Assembly: GCA_025997955.1 (NCBI GenBank)
Contig: BNVH01000045.1
Location: 1 to 30,597 of the forward strand
Direction: 5' to 3'
DNA: 30,597 nt
DNA from: Synergistales bacterium
GTDB lineage: Bacteria > Synergistota > Synergistia > Synergistales > Aminobacteriaceae
Below, piece by piece: positions 1-6,858 of this stretch. Position 1 is the stretch's first letter; every line of letters starts with the position of its first letter. Position numbers and translations under genes: made by a program. A model generated the notes under the pieces. The model worked only from the letters and a program-made list of their open reading frames with translations. It did not search any database and had not been told where the DNA came from.

Positions 1-192
1 TTGTTTTCCACTCGCTTTTACATTTTTCACAGATCATTGTCCTGTCTCTCCCTTTGGGCTCTGTGTTGATTTTGTTCGGATGAGCCGCCCTGATTCAATA
101 CCATACTCAAACAATTCTAATTACCGTCTCCCTTTCGTACTCGCGTGGCAGATAGCGAAAAGTAACGAAGGCAAGCAAGATCATTTGTAAAG
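1..192. other. Left-edge stretch with no recognised gene
   Basis: I see no convincing coding frame, RNA gene or repeat here. It lies downstream of the macro-domain remnant on the minus strand. It could be the decayed continuation of that gene, but no macro-domain residues can be read in any frame. Confidence 0.4.
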
Positions 193-441
193 TTATGGGG
201 ATTTTACGCTCATAATTTTCCCGTAAACGGCGGCATTTGTCAAGCTAAGCAAGGGTTCGTTCAGCAACTCACCGCTTTGGAAGTACAGCAAATTTGTGTA
301 TATGCTTTTCCCTATCTTTTCACCATCGCCGTGGGAACTCCCGCCGCCTATTTGAAGCTCGGTGTTAGCGGCATTGACAATGGCGTCGACTTTCATTTTC
401 GTGATGTCGTTGCGAACAATGGTAAAGGACGTAAGATTACC
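193..441 (-). pseudogene. Macro-domain (ADP-ribose-binding) gene remnant, frameshifted and truncated
   Basis: The minus-strand frame opening at 441 reads FTIVRNDITKMKVDAIVNAA and then NTELQIGGG. This is the N-terminal signature of macro domains that bind or hydrolyse ADP-ribose or O-acetyl-ADP-ribose. After the GGG the reading becomes unrelated (SSHGDGEKIGKS onward) and stops at 193, so the catalytic loop and the rest of the roughly 170-residue domain are missing. The natural start seems to be the ATG at 445-443, inside the last codons of the ImmA/IrrE gene, but it is one base out of frame with the macro reading. The first in-frame ATG is at 396, too late to include the first strand. A one-base frameshift plus 3' truncation is the simplest reading; no product is expected. 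Macro identity is confident; the decay history is inferred. Confidence 0.7.
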
Positions 442-937
442 TCATATCAAAGATATAACCGACCGATTTTATGGCCTTAATCTTTATTTCAAGCGCCTGC
501 TGCGAAACCCTGTACCGCTTGACAAGCTCCGAAACAGAAAACTCCCTGGCGGACAAATCCTCCCGAAGCGACGCCTCCGGCAACAAAAGCTCCGACGCGA
601 AAACGTCAGCCTGACGCTCCAAGCGTACGTCGCCCCTGATATATTTTCCGTCGGCCAATATGAACGACGAGCGGTGATTGAGCATGAAATGCCCGATTTC
701 GTGAGCGATAGAAAACCGAAATCGCCCCGGCTTTAGGTTCGAGTTCACCAATATACGGGGTGCGGGGTCGCGCGAAAACACAGCTCCGAAAGACAAGCAG
801 GGCATTGTGTAGACCTCTATGCCGAGGTGCTTGCAAATAACGCCCAAGTTTACGGGCGGACAGCCGCCCATTAAAGATTTTGTATCCGACAAAAGCGCGG
901 AGGCCGCTGTTCTGGCTTCTTGGTCGATGGTAGTCAT
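437..937 (-). CDS. ImmA/IrrE-family metallo-endopeptidase
   Basis: This is a 166-residue predicted zinc peptidase of the ImmA/IrrE (COG2856, DUF955) family. Such proteins usually cleave a partner HTH repressor in mobile elements or stress circuits. The HExxH motif is at residues 79-83 (SIAHEIGHFMLNH), and the downstream helix RQADVFASELLLP (about 108-120) matches the conserved segment that supplies the third metal ligand, where D111 or E116 is the candidate. The length is normal for a stand-alone family member. No HTH partner is encoded next to it, which is unusual for an ImmA/ImmR-type pair; the partner may be elsewhere or lost. The 3' end overlaps the macro-domain remnant, suggesting the two were once translationally coupled. 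The ribosome binding site is weak (AAAGAAAG about 20 bases upstream). The family call is firm; the biological role is unknown. Confidence 0.85.
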   Translation of the reverse strand: MTTIDQEARTAASALLSDTKSLMGGCPPVNLGVICKHLGIEVYTMPCLSFGAVFSRDPAPRILVNSNLKPGRFRFSIAHEIGHFMLNHRSSFILADGKYIRGDVRLERQADVFASELLLPEASLREDLSAREFSVSELVKRYRVSQQALEIKIKAIKSVGYIFDMR

Positions 938-1131
938 TTTTTATTTTTGTGACATCTTTCTTTGAAGATTAAAAATCCCCGTCGATACGCCGCGCCTTTA
1001 TGTCGTCTACGGCATATCACAACACCAGTTTCATGTGAGCGGCGAGAAACCTTCCAGTCTTCTTCCACAAAACACGTTGGTCAGCCTTTCAAGGGTAACG
1101 GAACTAACAAACGACTTCTGTTGCCTTTGTA
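938..1131. other. Gap without a recognised gene
   Basis: Only short overlapping open frames occur on both strands. One minus-strand frame of about 44 codons, rich in Arg and Lys, ends in a TGA that overlaps the ImmA/IrrE start at ATGA. It has no ribosome binding site and no recognisable family, so I do not call it a gene. It may be the decayed tail of the missing partner regulator. Confidence 0.3.
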
Positions 1132-1449
1132 TCAGTTAAAAGACGTTTTGCCTCGCTTATTTGTAACAAACACTTCTATATAACCTGAGTTCGATATGTT
1201 TGCACCCCACCCATTTTTATAATTATCGGAGTCGCTTGTCCTCCACCTCATCTTATTCGACGGAGTAATCCCATTGATGGTTTCGAGCAATTCTCGTACC
1301 TGATCTTCCAGTCCCTCCTCTAAACTTGATGCACTATAACTGTGCATGGTAGGTAAGTTATAATTATTGACGAGTTCTTGCGCAAATTCTTTTATAGGCA
1401 TATTTTGCGCGCCAAAAGCGGATTTAAAAAACTTAAACTCAGTAATCAT
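1132..1449 (-). CDS. Hypothetical protein, 105 residues
   Basis: I do not recognise this protein. It is a soluble, mixed-charge sequence without a signal peptide or membrane helix. An acidic helical stretch (LEEGLEDQVRELLETING, about residues 43-60) is followed by a polar C-terminal part ending in a short strand-like segment (YIEVFVTNKRG). The start at 1449 has only a weak upstream purine run (GTGGT, six bases before ATG). It lies 60 bases downstream of the lipoprotein gene on the same strand and could be co-transcribed with it. It may be a fragment of a longer protein, because it ends abruptly next to an undecipherable gap. Whether it is expressed is uncertain. Confidence 0.45.
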   Translation of the reverse strand: MITEFKFFKSAFGAQNMPIKEFAQELVNNYNLPTMHSYSASSLEEGLEDQVRELLETINGITPSNKMRWRTSDSDNYKNGWGANISNSGYIEVFVTNKRGKTSFN

Positions 1450-1509
1450 GTAATTACCACTAGTTGCATTTTCGGAAAATTAAGAATATAAAGGTCAATA
1501 TTTCCGAAA

Positions 1510-1764
1510 TTATTGTTTTTCCCAAACCGGTTTGTGCTTGCCATCCGGCGAACTGGGGCACTTGCTGGAGTTGTTCCCTGGCGTAGTGTACGGTCTTTGA
1601 CCTTCTGGCATCGAAACCGAACTACCGAGGCTCTTGCCGCATTTCTTGCACACTGATACCCATTTTGTCGTTGCCATATTGATTCTTTCACGCTCCTCAT
1701 TCCACCCAAACGCGCAACCCACTAATAAAACCAGAACAAAAACGGACAACATCAACTTTTTCAT
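1510..1764 (-). CDS. Small lipoprotein with zinc-ribbon-like cysteines
   Basis: I start this at the ATG at 1764 rather than the upstream in-frame ATG at 1797. The later start gives a clean signal peptide (MKK, then LMLSVFVLVLL) with a lipobox ending LVGC, and it has GAGGA nine bases upstream. The product is 84 residues with a predicted lipidated Cys near residue 17. The mature part carries CKKCGKSL, then a Pro/Gly/Ser-rich linker, then KCPSSPDGKHKPVW. This Cys-x2-Cys ... Cys ... His layout looks like a small zinc-binding fold, resembling short CxKCG-(loop)-CP-H-W proteins seen in phage and bacterial genomes. The motif GAGGAAACTTT occurs twice in tandem just before the start. Function is unknown; membrane anchoring is well supported and metal binding is inferred. 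Confidence 0.65.
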   Translation of the reverse strand: MKKLMLSVFVLVLLVGCAFGWNEERERINMATTKWVSVCKKCGKSLGSSVSMPEGQRPYTTPGNNSSKCPSSPDGKHKPVWEKQ

Positions 1765-1801
1765 AAAAGTTTCCTCAAAGTTTCCTCCTACTGTCATAGG
1801 C

Positions 1802-1966
1802 TACTGTCAAAAAGTGTACTTTTTGACAGTAATCATTTTATAAGTAAAATAATGTAATTCAATACAAAAGTCAAGTGCATATTCAAATTATGCCCATTTG
1901 ACAAGCTAAAAAACGTCTAAAAAACGTTTATTGGACAACTGTCAAAAAGTACACCTTTTGATAGTG
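1802..1966. mobile_element. MITE-like element bounded by 30-bp palindromes
   Basis: The left end (1802-1831) is a perfect palindrome with 14-bp arms: TACTGTCAAAAAGT, a GT spacer, and the exact reverse complement. The right end (1937-1966) is an imperfect palindrome, AACTGTCAAAAAGT, AC, ACCTTTTGATAGTG. It matches the left end in inverted orientation at 26 of 30 positions. The 105 bp between them is very AT-rich, has no gene, and contains a tandem 11-bp repeat, CTAAAAAACGT at 1906-1916 and 1917-1927. No transposase is encoded and no clear target-site duplication is visible. A non-autonomous miniature element, or the paired ends of a deleted insertion sequence, are both possible. The right end abuts the broken resolvase reading. 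Confidence 0.55.
1906..1927. repeat. Tandem 11-bp repeat, two copies of CTAAAAAACGT
   Basis: Two exact adjacent copies (1906-1916 and 1917-1927) lie inside the MITE-like unit, next to its right palindrome. They may be a protein-binding site or a slippage product; nothing more can be said from sequence. Confidence 0.6.
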
Positions 1967-2063
1967 GTTTTAGTCTTTGATCCCATTGAATGCGCATGGC
2001 GAGCATTTGTCTGTCGTCATTCTGGTCTGAACTATACACTCGGACGTAGCCATAAGTTGTCAT
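1917..2063 (-). pseudogene. Serine recombinase (resolvase/invertase) N-terminal fragment
   Basis: From the ATG at 2063 the minus strand reads MTTYGYVRVYSSDQNDDRQM and then LAMR. This is the start of the resolvase/invertase catalytic domain: the YGYVRVS strand with the catalytic-serine region (VYSSDQN; the serine is usually in RVSS/RVST), then the DRQ helix. AAGGAG lies about 10 bases upstream, so the start is genuine. Homology fades after about residue 24, and the frame runs into the right palindrome of the MITE-like unit, stopping at 1917 after 48 codons. The remaining roughly 140 or more residues are absent. It is best read as a resolvase gene truncated by insertion or deletion at the element boundary. 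Family call firm, mechanism inferred. Confidence 0.7.
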
Positions 2064-2173
2064 TTTTCATCGTCTCCTTGGATTCTTGCAACTTCACTGA
2101 CAAACAAATACCTCGCGTCAATTTGGATATGACGACATACTCAAAAAATACGAGGCCTTGCGCTCAAGCCATT

Positions 2174-2247
2174 GAACCGCCGTGCACCGAACGGTACGCA
2201 CGGTGGTGTGAGAGGACGGGTAGTCAAATAATGACTACCCTCCTACT
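2174..2247 (+). mobile_element. Group II intron 3' end (domains V and VI), remnant
   Basis: Positions 2174-2207 form the domain V hairpin. Its lower stem is ACCGCCGTGC paired with GCACGGTGGT, followed by a 2-base AC bulge and an ACC/GGT upper stem with a GAAC loop. It is followed by GTGTGAGAGGACGG and a domain VI hairpin with a 9-bp perfect stem (GGGTAGTCA with TGACTACCC) ending in CCTCCTACTT. This run matches the conserved 3' terminus of bacterial group II introns, probably a class C-like type. The reverse transcriptase ORF and domains I-IV are absent; only a short frame (about 2110-2173, reading QFGYDDILKKYEALRSSH before a stop) could be the tail of an intron-encoded protein, and that is speculative. 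The fragment cannot splice alone. Confidence 0.75.
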
Positions 2248-2338
2248 TGTTTTACGCGTCTGCATAGTGGCAAAACAAACTAAAAAATGTCATAATAAAA
2301 ATATGACATATTTTAAGATTCAAATAATTTTGAAAGGG

Positions 2339-3445
2339 ATGTTTGAGTTGCCGGAAAAGACACAAGAAGGATCTGGAAAATATCTCGAAAAAGCTAAGCG
2401 TTACGCGGAAACTATTTCAGCGGGTAACTTGCATACGGTAGGCTTGAAATCGGACGGAAGAGTCGTGGCTATAGGCAGCGATAACGACGGTCAATGCGAT
2501 CTTCGCGCTTGGCGCGATATCCGTGATGTCGTTGCGGTTTCAGCAGGCGACTGGCATACGGTGGCTCTGAGACTGGATGGAACCGTTGTCGCTATAGGCA
2601 ACAAGAAAGAAGATCAGTGCAACGTCGGCGCTTGGCGCGATATTGTCGCCATTTCAGCCGGCGACTGGCATACGGTGGGCTTGAAATCTGATACTACCGT
2701 CGTGGCTGAGGGTTGGAACGTCAGCGGCCAATGCAACGTCAGCAAGTGGAGCAATATCATATCCATTTCAGCCGGCGGCTCGCATACGGTAGGTTTGAAA
2801 TCTGACGGGACTGTTGTGGCTACCGGCAAGAATGACGACGGTCAGTGCAATATAGGCGCTTGGCGCAATATCGTATCCATTTCGGCCGGCGTGGCGCATA
2901 CTATTGGTTTGAAATCTGACGGGACTGCCGTGGCTGTTGGGAGTAACAGATATAATCAATGCAACATCAACAAGTGGCACGATATTGTCGCTATTGCGGC
3001 CGGCGGCTCGAATACTCTTGGCTTGAAATTGGATGGAACAGTCGTGACAGTTGGCAGCAACAAAAGCGGTGAGTGCAATGTTGGCGATTGGTCCGATATT
3101 GTCGCTGTTTCGATTTCAGCGGGCGACTCGCATACAGTTGGCTTGAAATCTGACGGGACTGCCGTGGCTGTCGGCAATGATAAGCATGGCCAGTGTAAAG
3201 TCGTCGAATGGCACAATATGATGATATATGCCGACCCCGCAAGATTGGAAGCGGTAAAACACGGCGCGGAGCGCAGACGCACTGGGGCGGAACTTAGGCG
3301 GTTTGAGATTGACGCCGAGCTTGTGAAATTGGATAAAGAATACCAAGGGTTGAACGGGCCGTCTTCCGGTATGCGTAAACTTGCGATAAAAATGTCAATG
3401 AAACAGCTTAACGAAGAGCTTGCGCGGGTAACCCGCGACTCCTGA
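2339..3445 (+). CDS. RCC1-type seven-blade beta-propeller protein
   Basis: The product has 368 residues from the ATG at 2339. An open frame extends upstream to 1931, but it runs through the MITE and intron debris and is not coding. The GAAAGGG just before 2339 sits too close for an ideal ribosome site, so a TTG at 2348 (nine bases after the GGG) is an alternative start. After a short N-terminus (MFELPEKTQEG) come seven RCC1-like repeats of about 37-40 residues, consensus ISAGxxHTVGLKSDGTVVAxG followed by GQCNVxxW. Seven copies are the right number to close a propeller. The C-terminal ~80 residues are charged and helical (RLEAVKHGAERRR ... MKQLNEELARV). There is no signal peptide, so it is presumably cytoplasmic. 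Bacterial RCC1-repeat proteins are a known but functionally undefined group; a binding scaffold is plausible. Confidence 0.85.
   Translation: MFELPEKTQEGSGKYLEKAKRYAETISAGNLHTVGLKSDGRVVAIGSDNDGQCDLRAWRDIRDVVAVSAGDWHTVALRLDGTVVAIGNKKEDQCNVGAWRDIVAISAGDWHTVGLKSDTTVVAEGWNVSGQCNVSKWSNIISISAGGSHTVGLKSDGTVVATGKNDDGQCNIGAWRNIVSISAGVAHTIGLKSDGTAVAVGSNRYNQCNINKWHDIVAIAAGGSNTLGLKLDGTVVTVGSNKSGECNVGDWSDIVAVSISAGDSHTVGLKSDGTAVAVGNDKHGQCKVVEWHNMMIYADPARLEAVKHGAERRRTGAELRRFEIDAELVKLDKEYQGLNGPSSGMRKLAIKMSMKQLNEELARVTRDS
2414..3205 (+). repeat. Seven tandem coding repeats of the RCC1 propeller
   Basis: The repeats of about 110-120 bp are recognisable at DNA level as well as protein level. For example, TTGAAATCTGACGGGACT recurs nearly unchanged in several copies. 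This suggests recent duplication or gene conversion among blades. Confidence 0.75.
3423..3437. other. Hairpin at the convergent gene junction
   Basis: CGCGGG, TAA, CCCGCG forms a perfect 6-bp GC-rich stem inside the last codons of the RCC1 gene, just ahead of its stop. No T-run follows on either strand, so it is not a classical intrinsic terminator. It is the only structure available to separate the two converging transcripts. Confidence 0.4.
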
Positions 3446-5641
3446 TTACAGGATTGCTTCCCTGAGCTTCTTTATTACATCCGGCGCGTCAACAGGCTTG
3501 CCGAGGTGCCCGTTCATGCCTGCGGCCAAACAGCGTTCCACGTCCTCGCGGAACACGTTTGCCGTCATGGCGATTATCGGCACAGACTCCGAGCGTTTCA
3601 CGCCCGACATCCTGATATGCCGCGTAGCCTCGTAGCCATCCATTTCGGGCATTTGAACATCCATCATTATAAGCTCGTAACGCTCAGAGTTGTCCGTAAA
3701 TTTTTTGAAGGCCTCTTTTCCGTTGACAGCAAAGTCTATCTCTATACCTGTATGCTCTATGAGAGCTTTTATTATCTCGCGGTTTATCTCTACGTCCTCC
3801 GCTATCATTATACAATGTCCTTTGAATATGCCGTCGTCTTTCGCGTCGTCGTATTCCGCCTCCGTCTCGGCTTTTTTCTCGTCTCCGTCCACGCAGTTGT
3901 TTATGCACTCAATGACGACGGACGCGAAAAGCGGCTTTTGTATAAAATGCGTTATCCCTATGTCATGCGCGCTCTGCTCAATATCGCTCCAATCCGTTTG
4001 AGAGCTCATCAAGACTACGATGCTCTTTTCGCACGTCTTCATAATATCCTTGGCCAAATCAAAACCTATGATATCATGCAAGAGCCAGTCCATAAACACA
4101 ATATCGAAGCGCTTGTCCTTGCGCAATATTGACATGGCTTCCGCGCCGGTAGTTGCGCCCTCTATCTCAATGGACAAAGACAGCATGTCACGGAAAAGCC
4201 TTATGTAGTCAGGGGATTTATCCACGACCATAACGCGCGCTTCGCGCGCGTTATCGCTAAGGGACGGTCTTTCCTCTCTTTTGGATGAGGCGACTTGGAC
4301 TTTTATGTCAAATATGAAAGAAGAACCCTCGTCTATTTTGGATTCAATCCAAACTTGCCCGTCCATAAGCTCTATTATGCGTTTTGAGATCGCAAGTCCG
4401 AGACCGGTTCCGCCGAATTTGCGCGATATGCTTCCGTCGGCCTGCTCGAAGGAGCGAAACAGGCGAGACTGTTGTTCTTCCGATATACCTATACCGTTGT
4501 CTTTGACTGTTACACGAATTATGCAGGCCGTATCTACATCGGTGATTTTTTTTGCGGACAGGGATACAGAACCCCCCTCGGGCGTGAATTTAACGGCGTT
4601 CGACAAAAGATTTGTTATGACTTGAGCTAAACGCTGCTCGTCAGAAACTATATTTACGGGAATGTCATTGTCTAAGTTTATTATGAACTGCTGTTTGCGT
4701 TCTTCCGCGCGGAAGTTTATGACACCGGCGACGCGCTGAATCATTTTTTCAAAGTTAAACTCACTTACGGAAAGTTCAAATTTATTGGCCTCTATCTTTG
4801 ACATGTCCAGAATATCGTTTATCACGCCAAGCAGATGGCGAGACGCCTCGGTTATTCTGTCAAGGCAATATTCTTTACGCATAGGGTCTTGAGAGGATTT
4901 GGCTATGGCGGTCATGCCTATGACGGCGTTCATAGGGGTACGTATCTCGTGACTCATGCGGGCTAAGAATTCAGATTTAGAGCGAGTGGACTGCTCGGCT
5001 AATTCACGCGCGCGCTCGGCGGCGTCACGCGCCTCGGTCATCTCCGTCGTGTCGTAGAAGAACAATATGGCTCCCTCAATAACACCGCTTTCCTCCATCA
5101 TAGGCGTCGCCTGAACGAGATAGTGCCTCGCGCGCTCCGTGCCGCCGTCCACGCTTTTAATATCGCACTCGCTCTCAAGCGGGTGTTTTGTGTCGGCCTC
5201 ATTTCGGAAGAGCGCGTCCATATACTGCAAAAAATCCTCTGACACGACGTCTTCCAAAAGTTCTCGGCACGTTTTGCCGCTTATTACACCGAAAGCCGCG
5301 ATGTGCCGCTCTTTAAGGTAAGAGTCGCTGGTGACCGCCAAACGCCCCTCGGTATTGAAAATCATAATGTGATCCTGACTGTTTGCCAACAAAAGGTCCA
5401 TGTATTTTTCGAGCCTTGACCGCTCGGCGGACACGGCTTCGCTGAGTCTGGCCTTGGCCTCGTAGTTTGTCTTGTTACGTTCGTTTAAAGTGCGCTCGTA
5501 TTTCAGATCACGGGAGAGTTTTTTGGTCTCAAGGAGGAGTTTTTTATTTTCCTCCTTGAGACTTGCGATTATAGAGTAAAAATCTTCTTGAGCCGATTCA
5601 TTGCCCCCTGCGGTCGTTTGTGTCGTTAAGTCGTCAGGCAA
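3446..5641 (-). CDS. Soluble hybrid histidine kinase with two receiver domains
   Basis: The product has 731 residues and no membrane helix. The start is TTG at 5641; an in-frame stop lies three codons upstream and the next Met is residue 81, so TTG is the likely start. Domains in order: coiled coil (about 24-80), PAS (about 85-200), linker coil, HisKA with phospho-His H231 (MSHEIRTPMNAVIG), HATPase with N-box NLLSNAVKF (344-352), G1 DNGIG (381-385) and G2 GTGLGL (411-416), REC1 (about 468-580) and REC2 (about 608-730). REC2 is canonical (acidic pair EDVE, phospho-Asp D661 in MMDVQMPEMDG, Lys in LGKPV). REC1 keeps D518 and the Lys of QKP but has VD instead of the usual DD acidic pair. No Hpt or output domain is present, so phosphate must pass to a partner elsewhere. 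It lies 21 bases downstream of the FIST gene and is probably co-transcribed with it. Confidence 0.93.
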   Translation of the reverse strand: MPDDLTTQTTAGGNESAQEDFYSIIASLKEENKKLLLETKKLSRDLKYERTLNERNKTNYEAKARLSEAVSAERSRLEKYMDLLLANSQDHIMIFNTEGRLAVTSDSYLKERHIAAFGVISGKTCRELLEDVVSEDFLQYMDALFRNEADTKHPLESECDIKSVDGGTERARHYLVQATPMMEESGVIEGAILFFYDTTEMTEARDAAERARELAEQSTRSKSEFLARMSHEIRTPMNAVIGMTAIAKSSQDPMRKEYCLDRITEASRHLLGVINDILDMSKIEANKFELSVSEFNFEKMIQRVAGVINFRAEERKQQFIINLDNDIPVNIVSDEQRLAQVITNLLSNAVKFTPEGGSVSLSAKKITDVDTACIIRVTVKDNGIGISEEQQSRLFRSFEQADGSISRKFGGTGLGLAISKRIIELMDGQVWIESKIDEGSSFIFDIKVQVASSKREERPSLSDNAREARVMVVDKSPDYIRLFRDMLSLSIEIEGATTGAEAMSILRKDKRFDIVFMDWLLHDIIGFDLAKDIMKTCEKSIVVLMSSQTDWSDIEQSAHDIGITHFIQKPLFASVVIECINNCVDGDEKKAETEAEYDDAKDDGIFKGHCIMIAEDVEINREIIKALIEHTGIEIDFAVNGKEAFKKFTDNSERYELIMMDVQMPEMDGYEATRHIRMSGVKRSESVPIIAMTANVFREDVERCLAAGMNGHLGKPVDAPDVIKKLREAIL
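4231..4253. repeat. Perfect 10-bp inverted repeat inside the kinase gene
   Basis: TAACGCGCGC, TTC, GCGCGCGTTA lies in the codons joining the HATPase and REC1 domains (near NAREARV). It could form a very stable RNA hairpin within the message. It may be a chance product of the GCG-rich linker. Confidence 0.5.
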
Positions 5642-5662
5642 TTTTAGTCACATCCAATTTTT

Positions 5663-6847
5663 CTAAAAAAAACATATTGCAAGCGTAATGTTGTGAGCGC
5701 GATTTATCGTAGTCTTGCCGTCATTGCCGTATACCGGGCAAAGCTCTCCGCTGCAGTAGGCTAAGTGGACAGCTATGCCGGAGTCCTTGACTATTTCACA
5801 CACCTTCTCCGCTTCTTTCAGCGGCTCGTAGCCCAGAAAGAAAAACCGCCCCACACAAGAAAATAAGAACGCGCAAGCAGGCTTGTATTGCTCCAATGCC
5901 GACGTAAGCGTAGCGGCGGCGGTAGCGACTATCTCGTCCGCGTTTATGGAGGCGACGGACAAAGTCGCCCCTAATGGGATATCCCCGCCGCACACCGCCG
6001 CGCCGTCCGGCGTATTGGTGAACATTGAGCGCACCACGGGAGATGTGCCGTCGTTGTAGTCAACCAAAAGGGGAAATGTGTTTATGCCTTGAATGTTGCC
6101 GTTTGAGTCGGCTTTATGTCCTAAGGTTTCTAAGTATTTAACGGTTGTCATGCCGTTTACCGACTGAAGAAGTCCGCCGTGTGACGCGCTCACTACGCCT
6201 TTTTCGCGATAAATTTTTTCAGGGGACAAAGACGCCAAGAAAAACTTCGGATTAGCTTCGCCAAACAAAAGCGCAAAGGCGCAACGATCAGTATAGGCCT
6301 CGCCATTGCAAATGACTTGCGAACCATGATAATCGCTGCTGTGGTCAACCGCCAACATTCCAAAAAGCGGGACGCCGGGAGCTACTTTATTGGCCGTATT
6401 GACATAAAGTTCCCCGCTGACGTCCAAGAGGAGCGGAGAGAAGCTAAGTATCAATGATAGCTTTTCTTCCGTGTCACGGCCCAAAACGGCGGCTTCATAC
6501 GCCGCGCGCAAAGCCGCCTCTCCGTTATTTAAAGTGATAGGCTCGCTCAGCCCCACAATAAAATTGACATCGTCACTTGTCATCACCGTCAGTGTAAGCG
6601 CCATAGTCTCAGCGCCGTCAACGGTCGCGCTGCAAAGCGTGGTAGAGCCGATTATTTCAAAAGGCAAGGCGTCAGAGAGCGCTCGCACGACACCGGAATC
6701 CAAAAAATCAGAATAACAGCTCAAAATGCCAATAGAATTTTTGAGAAGACGACCGTCACTATCGAGATTCAGTTGTTCTTTTATCTCGGCCAGCGCGCTG
6801 TCTACGTCGTCAATTTCGGCCGTGTGAGCGGTAAACGCTTTTATCAT
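5663..6847 (-). CDS. FIST-domain sensory protein (FIST_N plus FIST_C)
   Basis: This 394-residue soluble protein has the two-part FIST architecture: FIST_N over roughly residues 25-200 and FIST_C over roughly 215-375. The C-terminal part ends with the typical ACAFLFSCVGRFFFLG and then YCSGELCPVYGNDG and NRAHNITLAICFF. FIST domains are predicted input modules that bind small ligands, possibly amino acids, and often sit beside or inside signalling proteins. The ATG at 6847 has a perfect AGGAGG seven bases upstream. It follows the small membrane protein gene by 11 bases and precedes the hybrid kinase by 21 bases, so the arrangement says it probably feeds the kinase. Physical coupling and the ligand are inferred. 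Confidence 0.88.
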   Translation of the reverse strand: MIKAFTAHTAEIDDVDSALAEIKEQLNLDSDGRLLKNSIGILSCYSDFLDSGVVRALSDALPFEIIGSTTLCSATVDGAETMALTLTVMTSDDVNFIVGLSEPITLNNGEAALRAAYEAAVLGRDTEEKLSLILSFSPLLLDVSGELYVNTANKVAPGVPLFGMLAVDHSSDYHGSQVICNGEAYTDRCAFALLFGEANPKFFLASLSPEKIYREKGVVSASHGGLLQSVNGMTTVKYLETLGHKADSNGNIQGINTFPLLVDYNDGTSPVVRSMFTNTPDGAAVCGGDIPLGATLSVASINADEIVATAAATLTSALEQYKPACAFLFSCVGRFFFLGYEPLKEAEKVCEIVKDSGIAVHLAYCSGELCPVYGNDGKTTINRAHNITLAICFF

Positions 6848-6858
6848 TTGATTGCCTC

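Noticed and set aside
938..1131. Small basic ORF coupled to the ImmA/IrrE start at ATGA
   Set aside because: It has only a GTG start without a ribosome site, a non-typical composition and no family.
1931..2338. Upstream extension of the RCC1 gene by 136 codons
   Set aside because: The open frame crosses the right palindrome, the antisense resolvase fragment and the intron hairpins, and shows no protein family. The propeller needs only the part from 2339.
2414..3205. CRISPR array or non-coding satellite suggested by the regular repeats
   Set aside because: The repeats are in frame, encode RCC1 blades of 37-40 residues, and lack constant-length unique spacers.
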